A program made the translations under genes and the position numbers. Below are positions 50,138 through 58,436 of a stretch of 64,000 bases of DNA, piece after piece. The DNA comes from Streptomyces sp. TSRI0107. Its GTDB lineage: Bacteria > Actinomycetota > Actinomycetes > Streptomycetales > Streptomycetaceae. Under the pieces are notes generated by a model. That model did no database searches. It had not been told where the DNA came from and saw nothing but the letters and a program-made list of their open reading frames with translations. The stretch is taken from NCBI RefSeq assembly GCF_001905845.1, contig NZ_LIVZ01000005.1:248001-312000 (forward strand). Reading direction: 5' to 3'. The number at the start of each line of letters is the position of its first letter. Position 1 is the first letter of the stretch.

Positions 50138-50641
50138 ATGGCGGGGCTGGAGGGCATCGAACCGCCGCGGGGACGCGGCCGTGCGACCGCGGCGCGCTGG
50201 TCGCCGGCGGTCGAGGACGAACAGGCGCTGAGGGCGCTGGAGTCGTTCGGCAACCCGACGGAGGCCGAGGTCTCGCTGCCGTCCCTTCCCGAGTCCGCGG
50301 CGACGGCCCGGCGGCTGGCCCAGGTGGTGGTCCTCCGTCAGTGGGGCCTGTCCCCGAAGATGACCGAGGACGTCGTCCTGCTCGTCTCCGAACTCGTCGG
50401 CAACGCGGTACGGCACACCGGCGCCCGGGTCTTCCACCTCCGTATGCGCCGCCCCCGCGGCCGGATCCGCATCGAGGTCCGCGACCCCTCGCGCGGTCTG
50501 CCCTGTCTGATGCCGGTGCAGGAGATGGACGTCAGCGGCCGGGGCCTGTTCCTCGTCGACAAGCTCTCCGACCGCTGGGGCGTCGACCTGCTGCCGCGCG
50601 GCAAGACCACCTGGTTCGAGATGCGGGTCGCGGACCGCTGA
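50138..50641 (+). CDS. Anti-sigma-like histidine kinase-type ATPase
   Basis: A 167-residue HATPase_c_2 protein of the RsbW/SpoIIAB-like group common in Streptomyces. N-box ELVGNAVRHTG, G1 EVRDPSRGLP and G2 GRGLFLVDKLSDRWGVDLLP are intact; the first 45 residues are a variable tail. Such proteins bind ATP and may act as anti-sigma factors or phosphorylate partners; no partner is encoded next to it. I prefer ATG 50138 because the frame upstream has poor composition; its GGGGGC RBS is weak. Confidence 0.88.
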   Translation: MAGLEGIEPPRGRGRATAARWSPAVEDEQALRALESFGNPTEAEVSLPSLPESAATARRLAQVVVLRQWGLSPKMTEDVVLLVSELVGNAVRHTGARVFHLRMRRPRGRIRIEVRDPSRGLPCLMPVQEMDVSGRGLFLVDKLSDRWGVDLLPRGKTTWFEMRVADR

Positions 50642-50796
50642 GTCCCGACCGCCGTGCGGCCGAGACGCCCGGCAACGAGGCGGCCGTGCCCGCCCCGACG
50701 AACAAGGCATTTTCCGTTGACGCGGGGAAGACTGACACGCCGCCGTACGGGTGAGAATCCACGGCGCGCCGCGCCGGACGCGCCATCGTGCTCCGC

Positions 50797-51426
50797 ATGA
50801 TCACAACTCGTCTGCGGCGGCGTGCCGCCGCCGTCGTCATGTCCCTCTCCGCCGTCCTCGCCACGACGGCCGCCACCACCCCCGAGAGCGCCCGGTCCGC
50901 CGTTCCGGCCTTCGTGAAGGCCGCCGCCGCCGAACCCAAGGACTGCCCGGTCCAGTTCGAGGACAAGATCAAGGCCGCCGCCGACCGCCGCGTCCAGGTC
51001 GAGCGGATCACCCCCGAGCCGGCCTGGCGCAAGAGCTGCGGCACGCTCTACCGCGCCGACGGCCGCGGCCCCACGGTCGTCTTCGAGGAGGGCTTCAAGC
51101 CCCGGGACGTGGAGAACGGCCAGTACGACCTGGAGCAGTACGTCCTGGTCAACCAGCCCTCGCCGTTCGTGTCCACGACGTACGACCACGACCTGTACAA
51201 GAAGTGGTGGAAGTCCGGCTGGAACTACTACATCGACGCACCCGGCGGCATCGACGTCAACAAGACCATCGGCGACACCCACAAATGGGCCGACCAGGTC
51301 GAGGTGGCCTTCCCCGGCGGCATCGACCGGAAGTACGTCATCGGCGTCTGCCCGGTGAACAAGACCACCAAGGTCGAGATCATGAGCGGCTGCGAGAGCA
51401 ACCCGCACTACGAGGCCTGGCACTGA
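50797..51426 (+). CDS. Secreted DNA-targeting mono-ADP-ribosyltransferase (ScARP/Scabin-like)
   Basis: A 209-residue exported protein of the pierisin-like ADP-ribosyltransferase group, whose Streptomyces members (ScARP of S. coelicolor, Scabin of S. scabies) attach ADP-ribose from NAD+ to guanine bases. The signal peptide is RRRAAAVVMSLSAVLATTAA. Catalytic elements: Arg86 in CGTLYRADGRGP, the STT motif (126-128) in PFVSTTYDHD and the ARTT-loop Gln167-x-Glu169 in ADQVEVAFPGG. Four Cys (50, 81, 185, 199) can form two disulfides. ATG 50797 or GTG 50788 could be the start. The 3' end overlaps a convergent acetyltransferase gene by 47 bp. No immunity gene is obvious. Confidence 0.9.
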   Translation: MITTRLRRRAAAVVMSLSAVLATTAATTPESARSAVPAFVKAAAAEPKDCPVQFEDKIKAAADRRVQVERITPEPAWRKSCGTLYRADGRGPTVVFEEGFKPRDVENGQYDLEQYVLVNQPSPFVSTTYDHDLYKKWWKSGWNYYIDAPGGIDVNKTIGDTHKWADQVEVAFPGGIDRKYVIGVCPVNKTTKVEIMSGCESNPHYEAWH

Positions 51427-52048
51427 GCAGCGCCTCCGACCCCACCGGTCGGTAGCCGGCCGCCTGGAACGCCCGCAGACTGCGGGCGTTCCCCGCCGAC
51501 ACCTGCGCCCACACCGGCTCCCCGGCGAGCTGCCGCGCCGCCGTCACCAGCGCTCGCCCCAGCCCCCGGTGCCGTACGTCCTCCGTCACCTCGACCGCCA
51601 CCTCCAGCCGCCCGGCGACCCCGCGGCCCAGCACGAGCACCCCGCCGTCGGCCGCCCACACCCGGACGTCGTCGCGCCGCCGCAGCGAACTCACCACCCG
51701 GGGATGGCCGGGATCGCGGATCTCCCGCAGCGCCAGTGACGGCTCGCCCGGCAGCGGGTCGCCCACCGACAGGACGTCGATGGTGTCCGTCCGGCGTCCC
51801 GTGCGCTCCATGAGGGCGCTGAGGAACCGCGCGTTCATGGTCGCGGCGAGCGGGTCGCAGTCGAGCGCGTCCAGGGTGTCGTACACCCACTGCGGATCCT
51901 CGTCCGTGAAGACCACCGAGTGCGCCGTGAGGGCGAGCACCCCGGCGTCGCGGGAGGACGGCTGCGGCACGACGGTCGTACGGCCGTCCGGGGGCGGGAA
52001 GACGCCCCGCGCCGCCGCGTCGAGAACGTCCCGCAGGCTCTCCGCCAC
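51380..52048 (-). CDS. GNAT-family acetyltransferase
   Basis: A 222-residue protein with a C-terminal GNAT domain. The acetyl-CoA loop is EVTEDVRHRGLGRALVTAAR and the later motif QVSAGNARSLRAFQAAGYRP. The N-terminal half (VFTDEDPQWVYDTLDALDCD) is a separate conserved module of unknown role. The acceptor substrate is unknown. The GTG start has GAGGAG upstream. The gene is convergent with, and overlaps, the ADP-ribosyltransferase gene. Confidence 0.88.
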   Translation of the reverse strand: MAESLRDVLDAAARGVFPPPDGRTTVVPQPSSRDAGVLALTAHSVVFTDEDPQWVYDTLDALDCDPLAATMNARFLSALMERTGRRTDTIDVLSVGDPLPGEPSLALREIRDPGHPRVVSSLRRRDDVRVWAADGGVLVLGRGVAGRLEVAVEVTEDVRHRGLGRALVTAARQLAGEPVWAQVSAGNARSLRAFQAAGYRPVGSEALLSARPRSAGCSRSRS

Positions 52049-52208
52049 CGCCGCTCCTCGAGTCTCCGCACACCGGAAGGCCCAGCCTGCCAGCCGCGAG
52101 GAGCCCGCGTGGGTGGTCGCCGCACTGCGCGCTCGGGCGGGCGGTTAATCTGACCTGCGTCAGTACGACAGCAACGTGTAGCAAAGTATGACAAAGAGGG
52201 GCGGATCG

Positions 52209-52421
52209 GTGGCCGACATCGAGGAAGCACGCAAGCAGTTCGAGCGGATCGACACGGACGGGGACGGCCGGATCACCGCTGCCGAGTTCAAGACCGCCCT
52301 GGCTCAGGGTGGCGACTGGAACGTCACGGAGGCGGTCGCCGAGGCGATCATCGCCAGCCGCGACCTGAACGGCGACAAGGTGCTGTCGTTCGACGAGTTC
52401 TGGGCCCACCTGAACAAGTGA
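52209..52421 (+). CDS. Small EF-hand calcium-binding protein
   Basis: A 70-residue calmodulin-like protein with two canonical EF-hand loops, DTDGDGRITAAE (15-26) and DLNGDKVLSFDE (52-63), separated by a helix (NVTEAVAEAIIASR). It is a cytoplasmic Ca2+ sensor or buffer, as known from other Streptomyces. I chose GTG 52209 with GAGGGG about 10 bases upstream; an ATG seven codons earlier (52188) is possible. The promoter region has a small CTGAC/GTCAG inverted repeat at 52150-52163. Confidence 0.92.
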   Translation: MADIEEARKQFERIDTDGDGRITAAEFKTALAQGGDWNVTEAVAEAIIASRDLNGDKVLSFDEFWAHLNK

Positions 52422-52434
52422 CGCGTGCCGTGCG

Positions 52435-52472
52435 GGGGCGCCCGCATCCCGGACCCGGGATGCGGGCGCCCC
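52435..52472. terminator. Bidirectional terminator
   Basis: GGGGCGCCCGCATCCCG and CGGGATGCGGGCGCCCC form a long stem with a tiny loop, between the convergent EF-hand and ABC ATPase genes. Confidence 0.85.
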
Positions 52473-52476
52473 TTCG

Positions 52477-53271
52477 TCATGCCCGGACGGGGCCGGTGAT
52501 CCGCACGCTCCAGCGGCCGTCGTGCCGGTCCAGGGACAGCGGCAGGTCGAAGCACTTGCCGACCGCGTCACCGGTGAGCACGTCGGCCACCGGACCGGCG
52601 GCCAGCGCCCGGCCCTCGCGCAGCAGCAGCGCGTGCGTGGTGCCGGGCGGCAGCTCCTCCAGGTGATGGGTGACGAGGACCGTCGCCAGCCGGGGACGGT
52701 CCCGGCGCAGCTCGTCCAGCGCGCCGATCAGCCGCTCCCGGCCCGGCAGGTCGAGACCGGTGGCCGGCTCGTCCAGAAGCAGCAGCCGCGGCTCCGGCAT
52801 CAGCGCCCGCGCGATCAGCGCCCTCCCGCGCTGCCCCTGCGAGAGGGTGGGCCAGCGGGCGTCGCGGTGGTCCGCCAGCCCCAGCGTCCGGATGAGCCGG
52901 TCGGCGCGCCGCGACTGCTCGGCCGTCGGACGCCACCGGGGCGGCGGCGCCACCGAGTTGGTCACCCCGGTCAGCACCACGTCTCGCACCCGCAGCGGCT
53001 CGGCCAGCGGATGACGCGGGTCGACATGGCCGACGTACGCCCGCAGTTCCCGCAGGTCGACGCGGCCCAGGCGGTGGCCCAGCACCTCCACCGTGCCGCG
53101 GGTCGGGTGGACGCGGGCCCCGAGCAGGCCGAGCAGCGTCGACTTGCCGGCGCCGTTCGCGCCGAGCAGCGCCCAGTGTTCGCCGGCCCGGACGGTGAGG
53201 GACACCTCCTGGAGGAGGGGCCGCCCGTCCCGGACCACATGGACGTCGTGGGCGCGCAGGACCTCCGTCAC
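52477..53271 (-). CDS. ABC transporter ATP-binding protein
   Basis: A 264-residue stand-alone ABC ATPase. Walker [10 protein letters not shown], signature [16 protein letters not shown], Walker [13 protein letters not shown] and H-loop [11 protein letters not shown] are intact. No permease is encoded beside it, so it may be an iron- or metal-importer-like ATPase working with a distant partner, or a soluble ABC factor. The GTG overlaps the leuA stop (GTGA), so it is co-transcribed with leuA, an unexpected pairing. Confidence 0.9.
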   Translation of the reverse strand: MTEVLRAHDVHVVRDGRPLLQEVSLTVRAGEHWALLGANGAGKSTLLGLLGARVHPTRGTVEVLGHRLGRVDLRELRAYVGHVDPRHPLAEPLRVRDVVLTGVTNSVAPPPRWRPTAEQSRRADRLIRTLGLADHRDARWPTLSQGQRGRALIARALMPEPRLLLLDEPATGLDLPGRERLIGALDELRRDRPRLATVLVTHHLEELPPGTTHALLLREGRALAAGPVADVLTGDAVGKCFDLPLSLDRHDGRWSVRITGPVRA

Positions 53272-54992
53272 CGCAGGCCCGCCCGGTTCACCGCGGACAG
53301 CACCGCCTGGACGGCGGCGGCCAGGGGCGAGGCGTCCCGGCCCGCGCCCCACACCGGCGGGCCGCCGTCGACCCGGCACTCGGCGTAGACGGCGACCCCG
53401 TCCTCGACCGGCTGCTCGGTGAGGCCGAGCACGGCGACGGTGTGCCCGGCCCCGGCGAGGGCGTCGGCGAAGGCGGTCAGGGGGCTGGTGCCGGTGCCCT
53501 CGTAGTCGCCGGTGCGCTCGTCGGGTCCGGTGGCCAGGGTACAGACGAAGCGGTGGACGCCGGGCGCCTCCTGGTGGGTGGACCAGGCGTCGAGCCGTAC
53601 CCCGCCCGCCGCGAGGTAGGTCGCCCGGAACAGCTCGTACAGCTCCTTCGGGGTGGCCTCCCGGCCGCTGTCGTCGGTGGCCTCCTGCACGACCCGCGCG
53701 AAGTCGGGCCGCATCCGCGGCGGCAGCTCCAGGCCCGCGTGCGTGTGCAGCAGATACGCCACCCCGCCCTTGCCGGACTGCGAGTTGACGCGGATCACCG
53801 CCTCGTAGGAACGGCCCAGATCGGCCGGGTCGACGGGCAGGTACGGCACGTCCCACGGCGCCAGCCGCTCCGGCACCCCCAGTTCGGCGGCCCGCCGCGC
53901 GTGATGGGCGAGGCCCTTGCCGATGGCGTCCTGGTGGGTGCCGGAGAACGCGGTGTGGACCAGGTCGCCGGCGTACGGGTGGCGGGGGTGCACCGGCAGC
54001 CGGTTGCAGTGCTCCACCGTCTCCCGCACCGCGTCGACGTCCCGGAAGTCGAGCATCGGGTCGACGCCCTGCGTGTACAGGTTCAGCGCGAGCGTCACCA
54101 GGTCGACGTTTCCGGTGCGCTCCCCGTTGCCGAACAGGCAGCCCTCCACGCGCTGCGCCCCGGCCAGCACCGCGAGTTCGGCGCAGGCGACGCCGGTGCC
54201 GCGGTCGTTGTGCGGGTGCACGGAGAGGATCACCGAGTCGCGGCGGGCGAGATGCCGGTGCAGGTACTCGATCTGGTCGGCGTAGACGTTGGGGGTGGCG
54301 ATCTCGACGGTCGCGGGCAGGTTGTGCGTCACCGGGCGGTCGGGGCTCGCGTCCCACAGCTCGGTGAGTCCGTCGCACAGCTCCAGGACGAAGTCCGGCT
54401 CGGTCAGGTTGAAGGTCTCGGGGGAAAACTGGAAGCGGACGTACGACGACGAGCCGTCCGCCCGGCGGGCCATGCGCTCGGCCGCCGCCCGCACGGTCCG
54501 CCACACCTCGTCCCGGTCGCGGCCGAGGACGACGTCCCGCCACACCGGCGAGGTCGCGATGTACAGGTGGACGACCGCGCGGGGCAGCCCCTCGACCGCC
54601 TCGAAGGTGCGGTCGATCAGCTCCGGCCGCGCGGGCGTGAACACCACCGGCGTCACGTCGTCCGGCACGGCCCCGTCGGTCACCAGATGGCGGACGAAGT
54701 CGAAGTCCGTGCGGCTCGCGGAGGGATAGCCGACCTCGATCTCCTTGAAGCCCGTCCCGACCAGCAGGTCGAAGAAGCGGCGCTTGCGCGGGGTGTCCAT
54801 CGGCTCGGCGAGCGCCTGGTTGCCGTCGCGCAGGTCGACGGGGACCCAGAGGGGCGCGCGTTCGATGCGGGCGGAGGGCCAGTGCCGGTCGCCCGCCGGT
54901 ACGGTCACCCGCTCGTCGAAGGGGCGGTAGCGGTGGTACGGCATGGGGCCGGGGCGTTGCGGGTTCCAGGGGGTGGTCAGGGTGGTGGTCAT
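53268..54992 (-). CDS. leuA: 2-isopropylmalate synthase
   Basis: A 574-residue LeuA of the type 2 group, making 2-isopropylmalate from 2-oxoisovalerate and acetyl-CoA, the first step of leucine synthesis. HMGL-like barrel: [60 protein letters not shown] (metal-binding HxH), [20 protein letters not shown]. The C-terminal regulatory domain (about 440-570) is the site of leucine feedback inhibition in the family. AAGG precedes the ATG. Upstream are a Leu-rich leader peptide and hairpin, so expression is probably attenuated by leucyl-tRNA supply. Confidence 0.95.
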   Translation of the reverse strand: MTTTLTTPWNPQRPGPMPYHRYRPFDERVTVPAGDRHWPSARIERAPLWVPVDLRDGNQALAEPMDTPRKRRFFDLLVGTGFKEIEVGYPSASRTDFDFVRHLVTDGAVPDDVTPVVFTPARPELIDRTFEAVEGLPRAVVHLYIATSPVWRDVVLGRDRDEVWRTVRAAAERMARRADGSSSYVRFQFSPETFNLTEPDFVLELCDGLTELWDASPDRPVTHNLPATVEIATPNVYADQIEYLHRHLARRDSVILSVHPHNDRGTGVACAELAVLAGAQRVEGCLFGNGERTGNVDLVTLALNLYTQGVDPMLDFRDVDAVRETVEHCNRLPVHPRHPYAGDLVHTAFSGTHQDAIGKGLAHHARRAAELGVPERLAPWDVPYLPVDPADLGRSYEAVIRVNSQSGKGGVAYLLHTHAGLELPPRMRPDFARVVQEATDDSGREATPKELYELFRATYLAAGGVRLDAWSTHQEAPGVHRFVCTLATGPDERTGDYEGTGTSPLTAFADALAGAGHTVAVLGLTEQPVEDGVAVYAECRVDGGPPVWGAGRDASPLAAAVQAVLSAVNRAGLR

Positions 54993-55026
54993 CGTCTGCT
55001 GGGCCTTCGGCTCGGTCTCGGACGGT

Positions 55027-55063
55027 GACCGGCGGCACGGCGCCCCGCGGCGGGGTGCCGGTC
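55027..55063 (-). promoter_or_regulatory. leuA attenuator hairpin
   Basis: On the plus strand GACCGGC (55027-55033) and GCCGGTC (55057-55063) are the outer arms of a GC-rich stem that continues inwards, starting three bases after the leader peptide stop and ending 34 bases before leuA. Its position between a Leu-rich leader frame and leuA fits a terminator-type attenuator. Confidence 0.6.
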
Positions 55064-55066
55064 GCG

Positions 55067-55114
55067 TCAGGCCCCGCCGCGGCAGCCGAGGAGAAGGAGA
55101 CCGCAGAGCGTCAT
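55067..55114 (-). CDS. leuA leader peptide with four consecutive leucines
   Basis: A 15-residue frame, [15 protein letters not shown], with codons CTC CTT CTC CTC at residues 6-9 and another Leu at 3. Ribosome stalling here when leucyl-tRNA is short would favour an antiterminated structure downstream. The ATG follows a TAGCGT -10-like box by seven bases, so the transcript is probably leaderless. Confidence 0.8.
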   Translation of the reverse strand: MTLCGLLLLGCRGGA

Positions 55115-55121
55115 GCCGGGT

Positions 55122-55151
55122 ACGCTAGTCACCCCTCAGGTCCTCAGACAA
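55122..55151 (-). promoter_or_regulatory. Promoter of the leuA leader transcript
   Basis: Minus-strand TTGTCT (55146-55151) and TAGCGT (55122-55127) with an 18-bp spacer. The -35 lies inside one copy of the GntR-region direct repeat, so regulator binding would compete with RNA polymerase. Confidence 0.55.
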
Positions 55152-55192
55152 GTTGTTTTCGCGGAAACCCCGCGAACTCCTCAGACAAGTTG
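55141..55192. promoter_or_regulatory. Direct repeats and palindrome between leuA and gntR
   Basis: TCCTCAGACAAGTTG occurs at 55141-55155 and again at 55178-55192. Between them is TTCGCGG-AAACC-CCGCGAA. CTTGTCTGA-type half sites are similar to FadR-subfamily GntR operators. The layout suggests the adjacent GntR protein binds here. Confidence 0.6.
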
Positions 55193-55203
55193 GTGAACCG
55201 TCG

Positions 55204-55902
55204 ATGCCGACCGGCCCGCTCCGTCCCAGCCCCCTGGTCGAACAGGCCGCGGAACGCCTGCGCGCGCAGATCGCCGACGGCACCTGGCCGGTGGGCGCCA
55301 GACTGCCCGCCGAGACCGCCCTCGCCCAGCAGCTCGGCGTCGGCCGCTCCACCGTCCGCGAGGCGCTGCGCGCCCTGGCCGGCGCCGGGCTGGTGCGGCC
55401 CCGGCAGGGCGCCGGAGTCTTCGTCGTCGCCACCGAGCCCGTCGAGGACTGGGCCACCCGGCTGCGCCGCGCCGCCGTCACCGACGTCTACGACGTCCGC
55501 ATGGCCGTCGAGGTGCACGCGGTCCGGCTCGCCGCGCGGCGCCGCACCCCCGAGGACGTCGAGGCGCTGCACACCGCCCTGGCCGGCCGCCGCGCCGCCG
55601 CCACGGCCGACGACGGCGCCTTCGTCGACGCCGATATCGCCCTGCACGCGGCCGCGGTCGCCGCCGCCCGCAACCCGCTGCTGTCCGCCCTGTTCGACGA
55701 GTTCACCCCGGCTCTGCGCGAGGGCCTGACCGGCCTCCTCGCCCTCACCGGACTGCGCGACAACGACCCGGACACCGGCGACGGCAGCCACGCGGCACTC
55801 GTCCGGGCCATCGAGGACGAAGACGCGGACACGGCGGCGGACGTGCTGCGGCGGGAACTGGAGCAGACGCTTCAGCTGCTGGCGGCAGGCGCCGGTAAAT
55901 GA
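55204..55902 (+). CDS. GntR/FadR-family transcription regulator
   Basis: A 232-residue regulator. The N-terminal winged HTH (LVEQAAERLRAQIADGTWPV, LPAETALAQQLGVGRSTVRE, ALRALAGAGLVRPRQGAGVF) and the C-terminal FCD ligand domain (VRMAVEVHAVRLAARRRTPE; DADIALHAAAVAAARNPLLS; HAALVRAIEDEDADTAADVL) with metal-type His/Asp pattern are both present. The ligand is unknown; FCD proteins usually bind carboxylates. I chose ATG 55204; a TTG at 55153 would add 17 residues coded by the repeat region. It is divergent from the leuA leader with an 89-bp shared control region. Confidence 0.9.
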   Translation: MPTGPLRPSPLVEQAAERLRAQIADGTWPVGARLPAETALAQQLGVGRSTVREALRALAGAGLVRPRQGAGVFVVATEPVEDWATRLRRAAVTDVYDVRMAVEVHAVRLAARRRTPEDVEALHTALAGRRAAATADDGAFVDADIALHAAAVAAARNPLLSALFDEFTPALREGLTGLLALTGLRDNDPDTGDGSHAALVRAIEDEDADTAADVLRRELEQTLQLLAAGAGK

Positions 55903-55938
55903 GTGGCCGAGAACCGGCCCGGTCGGGAGGATCCCGCC

Positions 55939-56385
55939 ATGGGATGTGACATACACGGCCGGGTGGAGTGCCGCTCCGGCAGCGGCGCGTGGGAGTACGA
56001 CGAGGACGAGTGGGACTGCGCGATCAACCTCGATCTGCTCTACATGGGCCGCGGCTACGCCTCCTTCGGCTGCCTCTTCGGCGTCCGCAACGGCTGGGAG
56101 TTCCGTCCGCTCGCCGCCGACCGCGGCCTCCCGGAGGACGCGTCCACCCCGACCCGCAGGGAACACGGCGAATGGGGTCCGGACGCCCACAGCGCGTCCT
56201 GGATCACCTGGGCCGAACTGGAGGCCGCCGACTGGGACGAGCGGGGTGGGAGCGACGAGGCGCCGACCCGCCGCGAGGCGGCGTGGGAGGACGAACGCTG
56301 GGCGCCGGTGTGGTCGGTGATGCGCACCCTCGCCGGTCTCTACGGGGCTGACGACGTCCGGCTCGTGGTCTGGTTCGACAACTGA
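55939..56385 (+). CDS. Hypothetical protein starting MGCDIHGRVE
   Basis: A 148-residue acidic soluble protein with no signal or TM segment. The N-terminus MGCDIHGRVECR resembles a small family seen in phages and actinomycetes that begins MGCDIH or MGTDIHG. Other features are LYMGRGYASFGCLFGVRN and many Trp and Asp/Glu residues (SASWITWAELEAADWDE). No function is known to me. ATG 55939 has GGGAGG eight bases upstream; a GTG at 55903 just after the gntR stop would add 12 residues. Confidence 0.8.
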   Translation: MGCDIHGRVECRSGSGAWEYDEDEWDCAINLDLLYMGRGYASFGCLFGVRNGWEFRPLAADRGLPEDASTPTRREHGEWGPDAHSASWITWAELEAADWDERGGSDEAPTRREAAWEDERWAPVWSVMRTLAGLYGADDVRLVVWFDN

Positions 56386-56392
56386 CCGGCGC

Positions 56393-57322
56393 TCAGGAGA
56401 CCCGGCGCCGGAACTGCCCCGGCGCCACCCCGAACTCCCGCTTGAACGCCTTGGCGAAGGCGAACTCCGAGGTGTAGCCGGCGCGCTGGGCGACCAGCCG
56501 GAGCGGGGTCTCGTCGGCGCGCAGCAGCCGCCCGGCCGTGGTCATCCGCCACCACGTCAGATACGTCAGCGGCGGTTCGCCCACCAGCGCGGTGAACCGG
56601 CGGGCGAACGCCGCCCGCGACAGGCCGCCGCGCGCGCCCAGCTCCTCCACCGTCCACGGGTGCGCCGGATCGCCGTGGATGGCGTGCAGCGCCGCGCCGA
56701 CCGCCGGATCGGCGAGCGCCGCCGCCCAGCCCGTCGGGCGCCCCTTCGCGCTCCGGTGCCCGTCCTGCCACCAGGCCCGCAGGATGTACAGCAGCAGGGT
56801 GTCCAGCAGCGAGGTGACGATCGTCGCCGAGCCCGGCCGGGACTCCTGGAGCTCCTCGCCGAGCAGTTCCACCGCGGCCCGCAGCGAGCGGTGCGCGCCG
56901 ACGCGGGCCGGCAGATGCACCACCTCCGGCAGTTCGGTCAGCAGCGGATGCGCGCGGGAGCGGTCCAGGGTGTACGCCCCGCACAGCATGACCGTGTCCG
57001 GCTCAGGCCCCTCCGCGCGGGACGGGGGTTCGGGTTCCGGCCAGCGGCCGTCCGCGTCCAGCCGTACCTCCTCCAGCGGTACGTCCAGACCGCTGGCCAG
57101 CGCGTGCCCGCGCCCGTGCGCCAGGAACGCCACGTCGCCGGGCCCCAGGGCGACCGGCTCGCCCTCCGCGGGGATCAGCCAGGCCGACCCGCGCAGCACC
57201 ACGTGGAACCCCGCCCCGTTCGACGCCTCGAAGCGCATGCCCCAGGGCGCGTGCTTGTCGTTGCGCGTGGAATGCGGATGCCCGGTGCGCATCGCGGCGA
57301 CGGCGTCACTGAGTACGTCCAT
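56393..57322 (-). CDS. AraC-family regulator with cupin domain
   Basis: A 309-residue regulator. The N-terminal cupin (cupin_6/AraC-binding type; GFHVVLRGSAWLIPAEGEPV, then ALGPGDVAFLAHGRGHAL) and the C-terminal double HTH (WTVEELGARGGLSRAAFARR; LRLVAQRAGYTSEFAFAKAF) with KREFGVAPGQFRRR are typical. It is divergent from the quinone oxidoreductase at 57424, with 101 bp between, and most likely controls it. This regulator class often responds to small electrophiles or metabolites. Confidence 0.92.
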   Translation of the reverse strand: MDVLSDAVAAMRTGHPHSTRNDKHAPWGMRFEASNGAGFHVVLRGSAWLIPAEGEPVALGPGDVAFLAHGRGHALASGLDVPLEEVRLDADGRWPEPEPPSRAEGPEPDTVMLCGAYTLDRSRAHPLLTELPEVVHLPARVGAHRSLRAAVELLGEELQESRPGSATIVTSLLDTLLLYILRAWWQDGHRSAKGRPTGWAAALADPAVGAALHAIHGDPAHPWTVEELGARGGLSRAAFARRFTALVGEPPLTYLTWWRMTTAGRLLRADETPLRLVAQRAGYTSEFAFAKAFKREFGVAPGQFRRRVS

Positions 57323-57423
57323 GTCCGTACCGTAGCCGTCACGCCGTACCCGAAGACGAACGGACAGGAAATCGAGACAGGCGGACATGGATCGTCTCGT
57401 ACGGCGGCCATAGCGTCGACGGC

Positions 57424-58416
57424 ATGCCAACCACCGCACGTACTGTGCTCTTTCACGAGATCGGCGGCCCCGAGGTCCTGCGCGTCGAGGAGACCCGGCT
57501 GCCCGACCCCGGCCCCGGCGAGGTGCTGATCGACGTCGCCGCGATCGCCCTCAACCGCGCCGAGGCGCTCTTCCGCGCGGGCCGCTACTTCTACCAGCCC
57601 ACCCTGCCCGCCTCCCGCAACGGTTACGAGGCCGCCGGGACGGTCGCCGCGGTCGGCCCCGGCGTGACCGCCTTCGCGCCGGGGGACCCGGTGATGGCGG
57701 CCGGTGACATCGACCTCGGCTCCCAGGGCGTCCACGCCGACCGGATCCTGCTGCCCGAGGACCGCGTCGTGGCCCGCCCGGCCGACGTCGACCCGGTCGT
57801 CGCGGCCGCCGTCTGGGTCGGTTACTCCACGGCGTACGGCGCGCTGGTCCGCACGGCGGGACTCGCCGCCGGGGACCACGTGCTGATCACCGGCGCGTCC
57901 AGCGGCACCGGCACCGCCGCGATCCAGGTCGCCCGCCGGGCCGGCGCCGTCCCCATCGCCACCACCCGCACCGAGGACAAGCGGCGGCAGCTGCTCGACC
58001 TGGGTGCCGAGCACGTGATCGTCACCGGCGGCGAGGACATCGCCAAGGAGACCCGGCGGGTCACCGGCGGGCGCGGCGCCGAGGTGGTCTTCGACGCGAT
58101 CGGCGGCGCCGGCTTCCGCGAGCTGGGCGACGCGGTCGTCGAGGGCGGCACCCTGGTCAGCTACGGCTGGCTGGACCGGCTGCCCATCGAACTGCCGATG
58201 AACTGGCCGCTGACCGTGCACGGTTACAACAACCTCGCCATGAGCGGCAGCGCCGACGGCCGCCGCCGCACCAGCCGCTACCTGGCCTCCGGCCTCGCCG
58301 ACGGCACCCTGCGTCCGGTCGTCGCCGAGGTCTTCGACGGCCTGGACCGCATCCAGGACGCCCACCGTCTGATGGAGTCCAACCGGCACACGGGGAAGAT
58401 CGTGGTCACGGTCTGA
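57424..58416 (+). CDS. NADPH:quinone oxidoreductase-like MDR protein
   Basis: A 330-residue medium-chain dehydrogenase/reductase of the zinc-free quinone oxidoreductase group. GroES-like domain (EIGGPEVLRVEETRLPDPGP; NRAEALFRAGRYFYQPTLPA) and Rossmann domain with HVLITGASSGTGTAAIQVAR. The structural and catalytic zinc Cys ligands of alcohol dehydrogenases are absent. It likely reduces quinones or enones with NADPH. It is divergent from the AraC regulator. Confidence 0.92.
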   Translation: MPTTARTVLFHEIGGPEVLRVEETRLPDPGPGEVLIDVAAIALNRAEALFRAGRYFYQPTLPASRNGYEAAGTVAAVGPGVTAFAPGDPVMAAGDIDLGSQGVHADRILLPEDRVVARPADVDPVVAAAVWVGYSTAYGALVRTAGLAAGDHVLITGASSGTGTAAIQVARRAGAVPIATTRTEDKRRQLLDLGAEHVIVTGGEDIAKETRRVTGGRGAEVVFDAIGGAGFRELGDAVVEGGTLVSYGWLDRLPIELPMNWPLTVHGYNNLAMSGSADGRRRTSRYLASGLADGTLRPVVAEVFDGLDRIQDAHRLMESNRHTGKIVVTV

Positions 58417-58436
58417 CCGGGGGGTTCACCGGCGGC

